From assembly GCF_963924675.1 (NCBI RefSeq), contig NC_089239.1, positions 6,747,001-6,811,000 of the forward strand: a DNA stretch of 64,000 nt. The letters are read 5' to 3'. Below are positions 11,945-24,803 of this stretch, piece after piece. The first letter of the stretch is position 1, and every line of letters starts with the position of its first letter. The position numbers and the translations under genes are program-made. This DNA is from Phocoena phocoena (lineage: Eukaryota > Chordata > Mammalia > Artiodactyla > Phocoenidae). The notes under the pieces were generated by a model. The model saw only the letters and a list, made by a program, of their open reading frames with translations. It made no database searches and was not told the origin of the DNA.

Positions 11945-12783
11945 GTAAGAAAAGGCATAAATGGACGTTAGTAAAAAATTGTGGCAAAAAAGTGAATCTA
12001 AAATGTTGTTTATGAATATAATACATATGTGATAATATAATCTGACACCCAGACACATATCAGTATCAGTTTTTAAAGAACAGTGCAATAATTAGGTCAT
12101 CTTAACTGGCAGAGAGCCTCTACAGCTGACATGGTCCTTGTTTTCCCTTAGAACACCCTATGTTTGTTTTATAATTTCTTTCACACTTATTTTTTTAAAA
12201 AACCTTAATCTGACCTCCAAAAGCAAGCAGACCGATAGGTAACGAGATGTCGTATATGAGCGTAATAGACATTTGGGCCAAGCTTTCTTTGAACATTTTT
12301 ATTTCATCTTTGACTCCTGTGGGTAGTAATTTTTTACTCAGACAAGTGCTTTTCATCCTGATAAATTTTGCAAGATGCCTTTTTCCTCCTTCTTTCCATT
12401 TTTTTTGTTTTTTTGCGGGGGGTGGTTTGTTTGTTTTTAATGAAAAAAATTTTTTTTACTCCATTTTTGAATCTGTAAATTTACTGGGACATCCTTATAA
12501 ATTCAATATGAAATAGAAGTATGGTTTGAAGCCAGCTACATGGCCTAGAATCCTACCTTAGGAATGTTAATAAATGTTAAGAAAACATGTATTCTAACTT
12601 TACTCCTTTTCCAGAGTTTGACCAAAACCTGTAGAATAGATTCCTGAGATTTTAGCATTTGGAATGGACTTGCTTAGTAGCCAGAGGAAGGTTGGAGTTG
12701 GGAATTTATTTCTGGATATTTGCTTTGCGAACTCACTTGTTGAGTCCCTTATTGTCTGTGACAACTTTGCACCTATTTCTTTT

Positions 12784-13098
12784 TTTTTTTTTTTTTTTTT
12801 AATTTAATTTTTGGCTGCATTGGGTCGTCGCTGCTGCACGCGGGCTTTCTCTAGTTGCAGTGAGCGGGGGCTACTCTTTGTTGCGGGGTGCAGGCTTCTC
12901 ATTGTGGTGGCTTCTCTTGTTGCAGAGCACAGGCTCTAGGCGCGCGGGCTTCAGTAGTTGTGGCACACGGGCTTCAGTAGTTGTGGCACATGGGCCTAGT
13001 TGCTCCATGGCATGTGGGATCTTCCCGGACCAGGGCTCAAACCCATGTCCCCTGCATTGGCAGGCGGATTCTTAACCTCTGCGCCACCAGGGAAACCC
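12784..13098 (-). mobile_element. CHR SINE, long subtype
   Basis: A long poly(T) then an antisense body. The perfect 16-bp duplication tgcacctatttctttt is at 12768-12783 and 13099-13114. Confidence 0.92.
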
Positions 13099-13395
13099 TG
13101 CACCTATTTCTTTTTCTCTCATTTTAAACTTTCTGTCTTGGTCCCTGTTCACTGTTATGAGGAGAAAAAGTGTCTGGCAAGTCAGATTTGTCACGGGATC
13201 CGCCATATTTGTAACTCTTGTGCTGCCCAGCAAGAAATCCACCCAGATACAGAAGGCAATCATCTTGTCACTATAATCTGCTGATTAAAGGTTGGGGTGA
13301 CTAGAAGTATCGATGGGGCAGAAGTTTAAAAAAAAAAACAACACTGTTGGGTGTCCACTCCTGTGCAAGGCACAGTGTTAAACAATTCTCTTGTA

Positions 13396-13522
13396 GGACT
13401 TCCCTGGCGGTCCAATGGTTAAGACTCCACGCTTCCAACGCGTGGGGCATGGGTTGGATCCCTGGTTGGGCAGCTGAGACCCCACGTGCTGCATGACGTG
13501 GCCAAAAAATAAATGAAAAAAC
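13396..13522 (+). mobile_element. Short older CHR-type tRNA SINE
   Basis: It starts gacttccctggcggtccaat and ends with an A-rich tail. The perfect 16-bp duplication aaacaattctcttgta is at 13380-13395 and 13523-13538. Confidence 0.9.
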
Positions 13523-13547
13523 AAACAATTCTCTTGTATATTTTCTT

Positions 13548-13650
13548 AAGCAGTCCTCATAGCAGCGACACTATGAAGTAGGTACCATTATCCTTACGTT
13601 TTGGATCTGTAAATAGAGTCTCAAAGAAATCTTAGTCCCTAACCTCCACT
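13548..13650 (-). mobile_element. MIR SINE fragment
   Basis: ctatgaagtaggtaccatta then tccttacgttttggatctg is the antisense MIR 3' part, diverged. Confidence 0.5.
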
Positions 13651-14214
13651 CTTACCTACTACTGTATAATAAAAGGAAAGTAATTGAATTCCCCTACTCA
13701 TAATTTACAGAGACTGGGGGAGGCAGTCCTAGCCCCTTCATTTATATAGTGGGGCTGTTGGACTGTTAATCTCTTGAGTACTTTGCATATTTAATAATCT
13801 GTGATTCTTGAATGGGAGAAGAAAGGGACAAGTCTTCTTAGATAAAACAATACACAAGTCCCTATCTGGGCCTCCAGAGCACTCTAAGATATTACATCAC
13901 GTGAGAGTTGTGGCTCTTCAGTTCTGTCCCCTTAGGAAGGCATCCTTTTGAGATTATATAAAGAATTTCACATTTAATTACTCTATGAAAACGTACTAAT
14001 ACAGCTTTTTTCCAGGGTACAGATGAAAGCATAATCTGTGCTTCATCTTGTATTCCAAAGGAAGTGTTTAAATTTATTTTATGACTTAATCTGGTCTGGT
14101 CCTCCCTACTTTAGTGCTGGAAAAACTGATTTTGTTTGTATTATTGAGGAAACCGAAATCTGAGAATTTAGGTTTGAAAAATGTACATGCTGATAACATT
14201 TTAAAATTTCTCTT

Positions 14215-14640
14215 TCCTGCAGTAGTTTTTAAAATAATAGCCTTCTTGAGATATCATTTGCATGCCATAAAATTCACCCTTTTAAAGCCTGCAATTTAAT
14301 GATGTTTAGTACGTTTCCAGAGTTGTGTGACCAATTACCACAATCTAACTTTATCACTTCTTTCATCAGCCCAAAAAAGAAATCCCACATCCATTAGGAG
14401 TCACTTCCCATTCCCCCCTCTGCTCCCCAGCCTAAGAAGCCACTAATTACTTTTTGTCTCTATAGATTTGCCTTTTCTGGACATTTCATATAAAGCTAGT
14501 CATATAATATGTGGCCTTTTATGTCTGGTTTCTTTCACCTAGCATCATGTTTAGAGGTTCATCTGTGTTGTGGCATGTATCAGTACTTTGTCTCTTTTTA
14601 TTGCCAAATAATATTTCATTGCATGGCTGTGCAGTGCAGT
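14215..14640 (-). mobile_element. Old L1 fragment, antisense
   Basis: It contains the familiar antisense L1 3' phrases: cataaaattcacccttttaa, ccagagttgtgtgaccaatt and tttctttcacctagcat. It is heavily mutated; the ends are approximate. Confidence 0.65.
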
Positions 14641-15109
14641 TTTAAATGAAGTAGTTTTTTGACTACTGAAGTAGTTTTTCTAAAAACCAGAAACACAGTA
14701 TAAAACTTCATTTTGTTGATTATGTTCCACACGATACCTGTGAAACATTTTGTGTTGCTTATTATCTAAACTACTTTGTAAAATTTGTCTTGAATTTTAT
14801 ACAGTAATCAATGGTTTCCATACTGTTATTAGTCAGTATTGTTATTAGTCAGATTCTCAGCATTGGAAAACGTATTTAACAGTTTTCACACTTACAGATA
14901 TAATTCTTTGAAGAGCACATTGAAAGATGTTTGGATCACATGTCTATTTTGTTGCATTTCATTGTTTAGATCTCATTTTAAGTGTAAAGATTAAAAATGA
15001 AATGCTCTTTCTGCTTACGACAATACAGTATATATGTTCAGAAGGCAGAGTTGCCCATAGTCTCATCCTCCAGATATGTAACAACTATTAAGAGTTTGGG
15101 AGTAATTCT

Positions 15110-15230
15110 GGGAATTCCCTGACAGTCCAGTGGTTAGGACTCTGTGCTCTCACTGCCAGGGCACCAAGGTTCAATCCCTGGTGGGGGAACTAAGATCCCA
15201 CAAGCCTCGAGGTGCGGCCAAAAGAGAAAA
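15110..15230 (+). mobile_element. Short older CHR-type tRNA SINE
   Basis: It starts gggaattccctgacagtcca and ends with the tail gccaaaagagaaaa. The perfect 19-bp duplication agagtttgggagtaattct is at 15091-15109 and 15231-15249. Confidence 0.92.
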
Positions 15231-15757
15231 AGAGTTTGGGAGTAATTCTTTTTCTCTTTGCATGTTGTAATTAATAGATATGAAAATAAAGATTTTTAAC
15301 TGAGAGTTTTAAATGGTATCACATTATACCTGTTGTAACTTTTAATCCCAATATATTTTTAGAAATTTAAAACCAGACAGTTTTACCTATATTATTTTTG
15401 TTATATAAAAATGTTTCCTCCACATTTTTCTATTGGAAATTTAGCTCATTATTCAGAGACAGATGTGCTTGTTTCTCCATCTGTCAGGTCTTTGGGTTTT
15501 TATTTCACTCTTTTTTATAGCTTTCTAGCCAGCAGGAAACAAAGTGCCAACAAAGAGACAAATTGTTTGATTTGTTTCTTCTGTAGTAAGTGATTTAATG
15601 GAGGAAGAAGTTGAAAATAAAGATTAAAATGAGCTTATGTTATCTGTGAGTTTTTGTTTTCATGTTTTTAACTATAATTCAAAATCTTTTGGGATTATCT
15701 GTTTGGTTCTAAATAAGTAACTCTGACTTTTGGAAACAGATTATGTCCTATGTTCTT

Positions 15758-18700
15758 TTTTTTTTTTTTTTTAATAGTCCTAATAAAATTTCGTTGAGAA
15801 CCAGTTAAGTCAAATCCTTTACGGAACATAGAAATACATACAATTCCAGCCCTTTCCAGTAAATGGCTGTATAACATTGGCATAGGATCCCTGAATATCC
15901 TACTCTGATTTGTACCTGTAGGAGAGAAACAGTTCTTCTACAGCTTAACAATACAGAAGTGGGGTGCTCTGACCTATTTAGGGGGAGCAGCAGTGAAGTC
16001 AGAATTGAGTATGAATAACAAAGGATTATAGATGAGTTCAGGTAGCCAAAGGAGTAGATGAATAAGTGTTTACTCTTCACATTTTGTATTTCAAACTCAG
16101 TCAAGAGAAGGCAGGGCATTATAAGATGAGACACAAATTAACCCGAGGACTTATGAGCAAAGTACACCTCTCAATTAAGTCATGCCGGGAAGTTGTAATA
16201 GGAGAGAAAATGGCCACTTTTACCTAAAACTCTACCTACCGTGAAGGCTTTTGATTCCAAATAATTGGAAGTGACATCAAAGATGAAAAGAGGGTCAAAT
16301 GACTCTAAGGATTAAAGACTGACTTCTTGATGGGACCAATAGGATTGATGTAAATAACTGATCGTGATGTTCATAGAAGCACACGACAAGATAAATGAAT
16401 ACTGCTTGACAAGGTTTTAAGGTTTCACTACCTAGTCTTTACATGGAGATAAAAGATACTACTCAGTTTTCTGGGAAGCAGTTTTGTGCATTTTTTCATT
16501 TTGTTTTGTTTTCTAACCAAAAAAATATCTGAGGGAAAAATGATGTAACAGAAATAGAACTGAAATGATGCCTCTTCCTTTCAAAACTAAGAAACTTCAT
16601 GTAAAAGTTTCGGTTTCTACCATGGTGTTAGGGTATTAGTCTGAGTTTTATAGCCTTTGCCTGAGTTTAAAATCCTATCAAACTTTCTGAGCTCTTAAAC
16701 ATAAATAAACAATGGCACAAATATAAAATCTTGCCAGTTTAATAACTTAAAAAGCTAAAGAAAAAAATGAAAACTGGATTGTGTTTGTATCGATAAATTG
16801 GTTAATGGATGGCAGTAGCTAAACAGCAATCTAAATAGGAATAAGAATCTTATTCAAAGTGTTCTTCTCCCTGCCTTGATGTCTTCCTGGGGTTAAATTA
16901 ATTAAGGTGTTTGGTGAAGCACTGTGATCAGTCTCCTCCAGTTAAGAGAAAGTGTTTTGTTATTTTTCCCTTGGTTAGTAACTATAGTAGCTAAAAGTGC
17001 AGGAAAAGTATAGTAAGACATTTAACTAAACCAAATGGGGTCTGTTTTTTCAAGCTGGACACCCATCCAAAGGCAGATTAGCTTTCCTGTGGATGCTGAC
17101 ACTGTTCATGTAAAATGTTCACGAGAAAGGCAAGGCTTGCACACAGCTTGCCAGCAGTGCTTCAGATCTGAGAGGCACAAGGTTGTCCCCGGCCAGCGTG
17201 AGTCACAGAGGAATAAGCTAATCCTGGGAACTGAGCAGTGGGCTGTGTTTTAGATCCTACTGTCAGTAGCCTTTAAAGGGTCAGGCAATTGCCAATAATA
17301 TTAGCTATTTTGGTGCTAAATGGAAAATAATAGGGGATTGCTCTCCACGGGAACCAACATGTACTCAGTGGGGATTTGGTTCACAGTTCCAATAAAAATA
17401 GCGTGTTTTTGTGACTGAGAGAGCCGTGAAATAGGCACATTAAAAATTTTTAGAGCCTGTTTTCTTAAAAGCTGTAAAACGTTTCAAAATCAGTCAAGAT
17501 ACATGGAAAAGACAAACAAGCCTGGGAAAGTCAGCAATGGAAGGTGGAGGAATGGGAGCTGATGAGTCAAAACACTTGTACAGAATTTGAAGCACCAGGG
17601 ATTCCTCACCTACCATATCAGTACCTGATCCTGAGGGCTCAGAAATGGATGAGTGTTAAAGCCTAGGCTATGCAAAGAGACAAAAGCCATTTGTTCTAAG
17701 AATCAACGGATAATACCTTCTCAGGAACCAGCATTCCTGTCAAAAGCTTAGCGATTTTGCAGTATAGCACCCCTCCCCCTTTTTAAACAAGTAGAATGCT
17801 CTACTATTTAGTGAAAAGATCAACATCTAGACAGATAGGAAGGAAAATATCTTATGGCTTCTTCCCAGCAACCAACGCTTTCTAAAGCATCATCATTGCA
17901 AAGTAAGTAAAACACGAAGTTTAGAAGGTCAGTCAGAAAGGGTGGACTCAATCATAATATATTTACACACAGAAATCTCGTTTCCTGATCTTACAGTTAT
18001 TCCAAAGAAGAAACAAATTTACATAAGTAGTTCCAAAACATACTAGCATATTTGGACAAAACAAACTTTTTGTTAGCTTATCTAGAAATAACCTTCAAAT
18101 CAGAATTTTCATATAACGACCATCACATTTCAGAAGTTTTTGATAAAGATGTTGGATTGTAGAGCCTGGATGCTCTACTAACAAAAAGAGGCAAATTTGA
18201 AAGTATGTTTATCTCTAGTTTAAGCATTGTGAATCTGAAAAATGGTGTTCAGGTCCCTAGCCCAGTTGGCAACTCTTTCAATTTTTGACCTGGAAGCATA
18301 TAGTTATATTTTTGTCCCGTTTCATAATCAACCACTCAGAGAAAAGCAAAGTCATAAAAGTGTCATAAAAAAAATACTAAAGGGAAGAGGTGGATGTCAA
18401 TATCCTGCGATAAGCATGTATTTATCTACATTTAGTTTCTTTTAAACATTTTTAGAACTGTAACAGATGGTTATATTCATAAGCTTGAGTAAAGAATACG
18501 ACTGCCTCCAAGTTCTGAAATAAATGCATATATGCCCTCAAAATACTGTACACATCACCTACCCTCCCTTTAGGAGAAACTGAAGTTAATTAAGATTTCC
18601 CTGGATATTTTAAAATAAAAGTAAATAATAAAAAGGAACTGAACTAAAGACATAGTCTGGGGAACAAAAATCAACTAAAGTACACAGTTTGACTCTATCG

Positions 18701-20005
18701 TTGCTTTAGCCCGGGTTTGATGTATAGAGAGGCTCATGCAGTGAGTTGCAGTGAGGGGACTTTCCTTTTACAGTTCAAATGCAGGGAACCTGGCTTCCGT
18801 GGGCCCTAGGAGGTCAGCCAAGAAATGAATTGTTCCAGCCGTTCCTTCAAAGAGGGAGAAGGGGGTGTCTGGTGTGCTGCATCTGTGTTCTCCATAATCT
18901 AAGCACCATTCAGCGAACTTACAGGCCCTGTACAGGTACTTCGCATCCTCCGTGAGGTTGTGCAGTGACAGGAAGGCCGTAGGCGTTCCCTGCAGCGCCG
19001 TGGCACAGCCCGTACCCCTTCTTCAGCGAGCCACACTGCCAGATCACATCAGCACGCTGATAGGCATCATTGAGAGACTGTTCCTCTTTGAACACCTTAT
19101 AGGCCTGAATGAGCATGTAGATTACCCCAGGAGAACCGTGGCACCAGTGAACTAGCAGATCCCGAGTATTGTCCACACGAGGAGGGTAATTGCCGGAAGG
19201 GAGTTTCAGCTGGCAGACGTAGTCTACACTAGGCTTGACCAAACTGTGTAACTTCCCATGGCTCACTTGAAGGCTGGGCTGTCTCAGGTGGTAATAAATT
19301 CCTGCCAGGCCACGAGCAGCCCCGACATGGTATTCTTGGTACCATTCATACACCAGTGGAGTCTTTCTAGCTAGGTCTTCTCCAGAGGTTAAGACTGTTT
19401 CACAAATCTGCTGAACATGGCTTTGAGGAATCTTTTCCACTCCAGAGTTCTTCTTCACAAAGAGAAGAGCATAGATGTAGCCCATTCGACCATAGAGCAT
19501 TTCATTTGGAGCATATGGGGATCAGTCTTATTTAGGTGAATTAGCTGGGCGATGCAGTCCTCTGCCCGCTTCTCATTGTTCATCTTGTGATGCACCACAG
19601 CGGCCACTGCCAGGGGGCCCCTATCCCCGCAAAGGAAGGTGATGGAATGCTTGGTCAGATAGTTCGGACTTTGCTTTACATAGCCATGTGCCATCCGTAG
19701 GTAGGTAGAGTCCCCAAACACATCCTAGAGGTGTAAGTAAAGCACAGCAATACCTGCCCAGCCAGTGTAAACAGTGCTGTCCCGAGTGTCTGCAGACTTT
19801 AGGCTTCTCTCCATTCGCTGAAGAAGCTCTCGAATCTTATTGTTCAGGAGTTGTGAGAATTCAGTAGTCATCCCAGCAGAACCAGAGTGGCCTTCAGCCA
19901 GGGATTTGTTATAATCGGCATAAGGATTCGGGGAGGCCCTTTGCGCCATGGTGCCAGAAACGAGCCCCGCGGCCTCGGGACAAAACGAGAAGCACCGCTT
20001 TCACC
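15758..20005 (-). pseudogene. LANCL1: Full-length processed retrocopy of LANCL1 (glutathione S-transferase-like LanC protein), broken
   Basis: The - strand reads an intronless copy of LANCL1 mRNA: about 56 nt of 5'UTR, start codon at 19947-19949 (MAQRASPNPYADYNKSLAEG), original stop TAA at 18768-18770, about 3.0 kb of 3'UTR and an A tail seen as the poly(T) at 15756-15772. Lesions seen: TAG in place of the Tyr of LHLYDVFGD near 19728, frameshifts near 19500 and 18980, and a 6-codon deletion after the sequence for LARK. The zinc-site motifs HWCHG and GLCHG survive. The 14-bp repeats 15744-15757 and 20006-20019 (tgtcctatgttctt and tgtcctgtgttctt, one mismatch) are target-site duplications, so L1-mediated retrotransposition is well supported. 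It lies antisense in the NSD3 intron before exon 4. Confidence 0.95.
18768..19949 (-). pseudogene. LANCL1: Former coding region within the LANCL1 retrocopy
   Basis: The span is 1182 nt against 1200 nt for the 399-codon human gene. The 18-nt shortfall equals the 6-codon deletion (the segment RNFTAK in human). Three blocks of LANCL1-like protein can be read in different frames: 19949-19728, 19721-about 19510 and 19500-about 18980, with the C-terminus again shifted. No functional protein is expected. Confidence 0.93.
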
Positions 20006-20769
20006 TGTCCTGTGTTCTTCTAACCCTACTGCTTGTACCCACCACCCTGTCCTCCAAACCTACCTATTAGTTGAGGCTGTATTTTTGTTCTTGTCCTCCA
20101 AAACGCTTGGACTTTTAATAAACCTTCTTTGATTGATTACAATCAAATTTATGCTTGGCTCTTCTCAGATTAGATGATATGGAAAACCAAGTTGTGTATG
20201 TTTCTCTTTTCTCACAGGCTATTTTACATATGAAATTTTAATTTGGTTTAAAAATAATTCCTTAAGTAATCTCCCGTTAATGTCTAATAAAATTTAAAAA
20301 TTTCAAATCCAAGATATAATCCTTTTCCTATAACTCAGTCAGTTGAGTTTACGCTGATACCCATACTTTCTGTCAAGATCTGCTTTGTCCTTCTCTCCAT
20401 ACCTGCCTTATCTTGGATTCCCCAAGAGGACCGGTTTTCACATTTCTCTGTTGACCTGAGACATTTTCTTTACAGTGATGTTTTTCAAACTGTTATTGGT
20501 AAAGGACTAGTTTTTTGCTCTTTTAAAAAAATTTTCCAGTCCACCATGGACCAATACTAATGTAAAATACGATAAAATTAACTATTAGGGAAATGAAAGG
20601 CCTCCCCTTACAAAAAAAATACACGGTACAGGATCCCTGATCATGGGCCTAGATGTCACGTAATGTCAAATTATCATAGTTTCTAAATGCTCACTCTTAC
20701 CTTCTCTGCTTGTTTTGTGGCAGACTGGTTTGCCCTGGGAACCACACTCAGAGTAGCACCGCCAGAGAG

Positions 20770-22115
20770 CAGTGGTTCTCAGGTGCTTTGGTCCCAGAAC
20801 CCCTTTTACTCTTAAAATTTGAGGACTCTAAATGCTTTTGTTTACATAGGTTATATCTATTACTGTTGATGTTAATTTAGAAATTAAAGCTGAGAAAAAT
20901 TTTAAATATTTACCAATTCATTTTTAAAAAGCTACTGTATATTATTAATTCTGTTTTTATGAAAAATATTTTCTCAAGTGAAAAAATTGAGAAGAATGGT
21001 ATTTTTACATTTTTGCAAATCTCTTTAATGACTGGCTTAACTGAAGACACTAGATTCTCGTATCTGCTTCTGCATGCTGTCTGTTATGGTTTGTTGTTTT
21101 GGTTGAAGAAAATGAAGATAATCTGGCCTCACACAGATGTGTAGTTGGAAAAGGGAAGAGTATTTTAATAATAGCCTTTTCAGATAATTGTGGGTATATT
21201 TCTTTGATATTGCCCCCAAACTCAGCAAGTGGTGGGGTAGTTGCAATATGGAATCTGAAATCCTATCAATAAACTTTTTGTACTTGGTTTCTGTCTTGCA
21301 CTTTGAATGGATCATTTGCCTTTCATGACTTTGTAACATCATACATTGGCCATTTAAAAAATATTGTATGCATATCTTCCAAATGTTGACACATTCCTTT
21401 ATAGATATTTTTAAAATCACATTCGTTGTCACCACTTACTTCATCAGAAAATTCTTAGATTATTTGGAAATTGGAAGACTCATAGGGGCAGATACTAGTT
21501 TTCCAATATTTTGATTTTTCTTGGAAGATCAAATTTTTATTATTGGCAACAAATACTATCAGCTGTTTTCCTTGAAGTGACAGACTTGCTTGTTCACTTT
21601 TGAGAAAATACCTGCCAAATTCTCAAGTTCAAATAACCGTAGTTTTTGTCTTAGTCGTGTTCCATGAAGAAGTGGCCAGTTCACCTTGCAGTTCAATCAC
21701 AGAAGTACTTTGCTCAAGGCAACCTTCATACTTGCAGCGCGCAGAAGTGCTTTATGCACCCTTCCCATTTTGTCACAAGGAATACTAGAAAGACGTGTTC
21801 AAGGGTTGAGATTTAGTAAAAGTAATTTTTACTGCTTCATCAAGGATATTAAGTAAGACTGGCTTTTTTGTTTGTTTGTTTGTAACTGCCAGCATATGGC
21901 TGTGAAGGATACGGCACTAGTATAATTTGGTGTCATCACTGCCTTTATTTGTACTGAGATGCCAGCAGTCTGACCCACCATTGCTTTTGCCGTATTAAGT
22001 GCAAATGTCAACATCATGAAAAAGACAACATCTTGGTGTTACTGTGAAGATGGTTTTGACCTTGCAGGATCCCTGGGAGAGTCTCAGTAGCCTGTCCTCC
22101 CCTTACCACCCCCAG
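20770..22115. mobile_element. Decayed hAT-Charlie-type DNA transposon
   Basis: The left end agcagtggttctcaggtgct resembles the common Charlie end (cagtggttctca). The body (aaatctctttaatgactggc, ctggcctcacacagatgtgt) is a repeat I recognise as belonging to an old hAT-type family. The right end is not well defined. Confidence 0.5.
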
Positions 22116-22547
22116 GTCTGTGTGCCACACGTTTATGTCATTAGAAAAGCAGTTTGACCAGCAATTGGCTTTTGAAAGTCCAAGAAAATACATTACACAT
22201 TTTTTTGAAGGAAAAATTATTTATTTGTTCCCAGATTTGTTTGTAAAAAGGTTTGAGGCCAGTAAAAATAAATTGTGTAACCAAGGTAACAAATCTGACA
22301 ATTAGCAGAATTTCTGATTTTTTTTTTTCTCTTAAAACGTGCTGTACCAAGTTTAATCATTTGGGGTGATTTTTACAGTAACAATTAGTTGTGTTATTGG
22401 TAGATGTTGGATTACATCTTTGGACAATCCAAAAATGACACGTTTTAATAGGAGTAAACTAGGGAACCTGGCTCAGGTCCACATTTTTGGCAAAGTATAT
22501 GTGGCTGCTTATGCTCTGAAAGGGCTAATAAGAATTTTTACTTACAG

Positions 22548-22702
22548 GTGCCCGGGAATATCACGTCCAATTTTTTAGCAACCAGCCAGAGAGGGCGTGG
22601 GTTCACGAAAAGCGGGTCCGAGAGTACAAAGGTCACAAACAGTATGAAGAACTACTGGCCGAGGCGACCAGACAAGCCAGCAATCACTCTGAGAAACAGA
22701 AG
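22548..22702 (+). CDS. NSD3: NSD3 coding exon 4 (residues 304-355, C-terminal part of PWWP1)
   Basis: The acceptor is ttacttacag and the donor AAG|gtgact. The first two bases complete the split Gly codon. The product AREYHVQFFSNQPERAWVHE is the second half of the PWWP1 beta-barrel and helix, then REYKGHKQYEELLAEA. It follows a 10.6-kb intron that carries the LANCL1 retrocopy on the other strand. Confidence 0.95.
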
Positions 22703-24207
22703 GTGACTGATGACATAGGAACATGGTCAATTGAATGTGGACTGTAAAGGACTTAATAATTTAGTAGAGCTTTTCATACTTGAATTCAAGCAATTAGAAT
22801 GACTTATTTTAGTCCTCTAAGTTCAATTTTAATATTCATTGTGTCAATAAATTTTTATGTCATATAAACATTATAGTCCTACTGAAAACTTTATCTGCTT
22901 AATACAATTTTGGATTCTATTTTGAATTGAATTCAAATGTACGTAGTCTAGTAGATGCTAGTGAAATGTGGATTTTGTCAGAGATTTTTATGTTTTTTCC
23001 TATTTCAGCATTTTCCCCTAATTCCCCTTTATTCTTATTTAGCAAAATTGTTTTATGAAAGTAAGGTTTTAAAAATATTTAGTACTTACTCTGAGACAGG
23101 CACTGTTTTTAAGCATTTTATATATGTATTAATCCATTTAATCTTCATTACAACTTTGGTGAGGTAGATACTGTTATTCTTATTTCTGCAGATGAAGAAG
23201 TTGAGGCACAGAACCCTTAAGTAGCGGGTTCAGCCAAGGTCACACTAGTGATGGAACTAAAGATGTTTGTTGTGGTGGTGGACATACTAGAATTTTGACA
23301 TGAACTCTTGATAATCTGTCTGGTCGAGATTTTTAAACTCAACTAATTTAGTGTGGGCCTCTGGTGATTCAGAAATTTGTCATATTTTCACTCTAAGCTA
23401 AATATTTTCACAGAGGATTTTGATTACTTTTATGAAACTTAACACTTCACAGTGTTTAACAGTGTTTGACATATACTGTACCGTCTCCTTGTTTCATTAG
23501 CTAATTTCTGGCTACCTCAGTCTAACCCCCTGGATAATTCCTAATTGCTTTGCTCATCTCACATACCTTTATTCAAAATTTTCTTACCTGTTTTGCCAAT
23601 CCAAAGTCTTCTGATCAGGACTCTGGAAACTGTGATGCAGGTTTATTTTTCCTCTCATACGATCCTGTTTTCTTGTGTTGTATCAATTTCCACGTGTTCC
23701 TCGGGGCTCCCCTTTCTCTGCATTCTGCCCCTGTTTGCATTCTGGCACAGGCTGGCCGCTCAGCTCCAAATGCTGGCTCTGTGCCACTTACTTAGCTTTG
23801 CTGTGGTCTGTGTGGCACCCCTGAGCTTTAGGGTGTTGTCTTTAATGTTAGTGTTTTATTGGCCCCTGAAAGTTATCCTTTCTGTAATCTTTCTTCTCTC
23901 TGCCATCATCACTGCCAGCTTTTTAGGAATGTGACATGAGGAGGACGACTCCCTCTTGGAGGGACTTGTCCAGCAGAGTGGGCAACAAAGAAGGGTTTAC
24001 TGTAAAAGAGTGGACCTGCATGTCCTTGATAGCAGCGCTGATTCATCAGAGTCATGGAGTTAGAACATTTCCCTTGTTTGACTGAAGACCCTGAAGATGT
24101 TTATGCATACCTGGAAAGATGATAAGACCACATGGGAAATACGTGTTTTTTGAACTGTCCCTGTTAGATTAAAGCATGTTCCATAATGCCTGTATCTTTC
24201 TTTACAG
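22703..24207 (+). other. NSD3 intron between coding exons 4 and 5
   Basis: One MIR (23075-23262); otherwise nothing recognised. The 129-codon frame at 23545-23934 has no known product and is judged chance. Confidence 0.75.
23075..23262 (-). mobile_element. MIR SINE
   Basis: aatccatttaatcttcatta, gaggtagatactgttattct and gatgaagaagttgaggcaca are antisense MIR phrases. Confidence 0.75.
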
Positions 24208-24723
24208 ATTCGGAAACCCCGGCCTCAGAGAGAACGTGCTCAGTGGGATATCGGCATTGCCCACGCAGAGAAAGCATTGAAAATGACCCGGGAGGAAAGA
24301 ATTGAACAGTATACTTTTATCTACATTGATAAACAGCCTGAGGAGGCTTTATCCCAAGCAAAAAAGAATGTTGCCTCCAAGGCTGAAGTTAAAAAAACCC
24401 GAAGGCCAAGATCAGTGCTGAATACTCAGCCAGAACAGACCAGTGCAGGCGAGGCGGCCTCCTCACTATCAGGTACTGAAATTCGGAGACACAGCCAGAG
24501 GCGGCACACGAGCGTGGAAGAGGACGAACCACCTCCCGTTAAAGTAGCCTGGAAAACGGCAGCTGCGAGGAAATCCTTACCAGCTTCCATCACAATGCAC
24601 AAAGGGAGCCTGGATTTGCAGAAGTGTAACATGTCTCCAGTTGTGAAAATTGAACAAGTGTTTGCTCTTCAGAATGCTACAGGAGATGGGAAATTTATCG
24701 ATCAGTTTGTTTATTCAACGAAG
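24208..24723 (+). CDS. NSD3: NSD3 coding exon 5 (residues 356-527, basic linker)
   Basis: The acceptor is ctttacag and the donor AAG|gtacct, 172 codons, phase 0 at both ends. It encodes IRKPRPQRERAQWDIGIAHA and a long basic, Ser-rich linker ending FIDQFVYSTK. No catalytic motif is present. The frame stays open past the donor for 327 nt into a CHR SINE that starts only 80 nt downstream, so retention would add a SINE-derived tail; this is noted as a finding and is not part of the normal protein. Confidence 0.95.
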
Positions 24724-24803
24724 GTACCTTCTTTTCTCATGGGTTTTTTGGGGGAACCTAGGTACCTAGTAAGTAGTCAACCTTGGCATTTAAAAAAACC
24801 CCA

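Larger units (their letters stand above)
11945..22547 (+). other. NSD3 intron between coding exons 3 and 4
   Basis: It is 10.6 kb. It holds three CHR SINEs, a MIR and an old L1, then the LANCL1 retrocopy and a hAT-type relic. 11945-12767 and 22116-22547 show nothing recognisable. Confidence 0.8.

Noticed and set aside
11749..12015. ATG-initiated frame across NSD3 exon 3
   Set aside because: The ATG is intronic, upstream of the acceptor. The exon is read in the frame set by exon 2.
18919..19500. 193-codon frame on the - strand resembling a LanC-like enzyme
   Set aside because: It is one block of the LANCL1 retrocopy, with stops and frameshifts on both sides and no introns; not a working gene.
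23545..23934. 129-codon hydrophobic frame between exons 4 and 5
   Set aside because: No family match, no splice sites that fit NSD3, and T-rich composition that explains the Leu/Phe bias.
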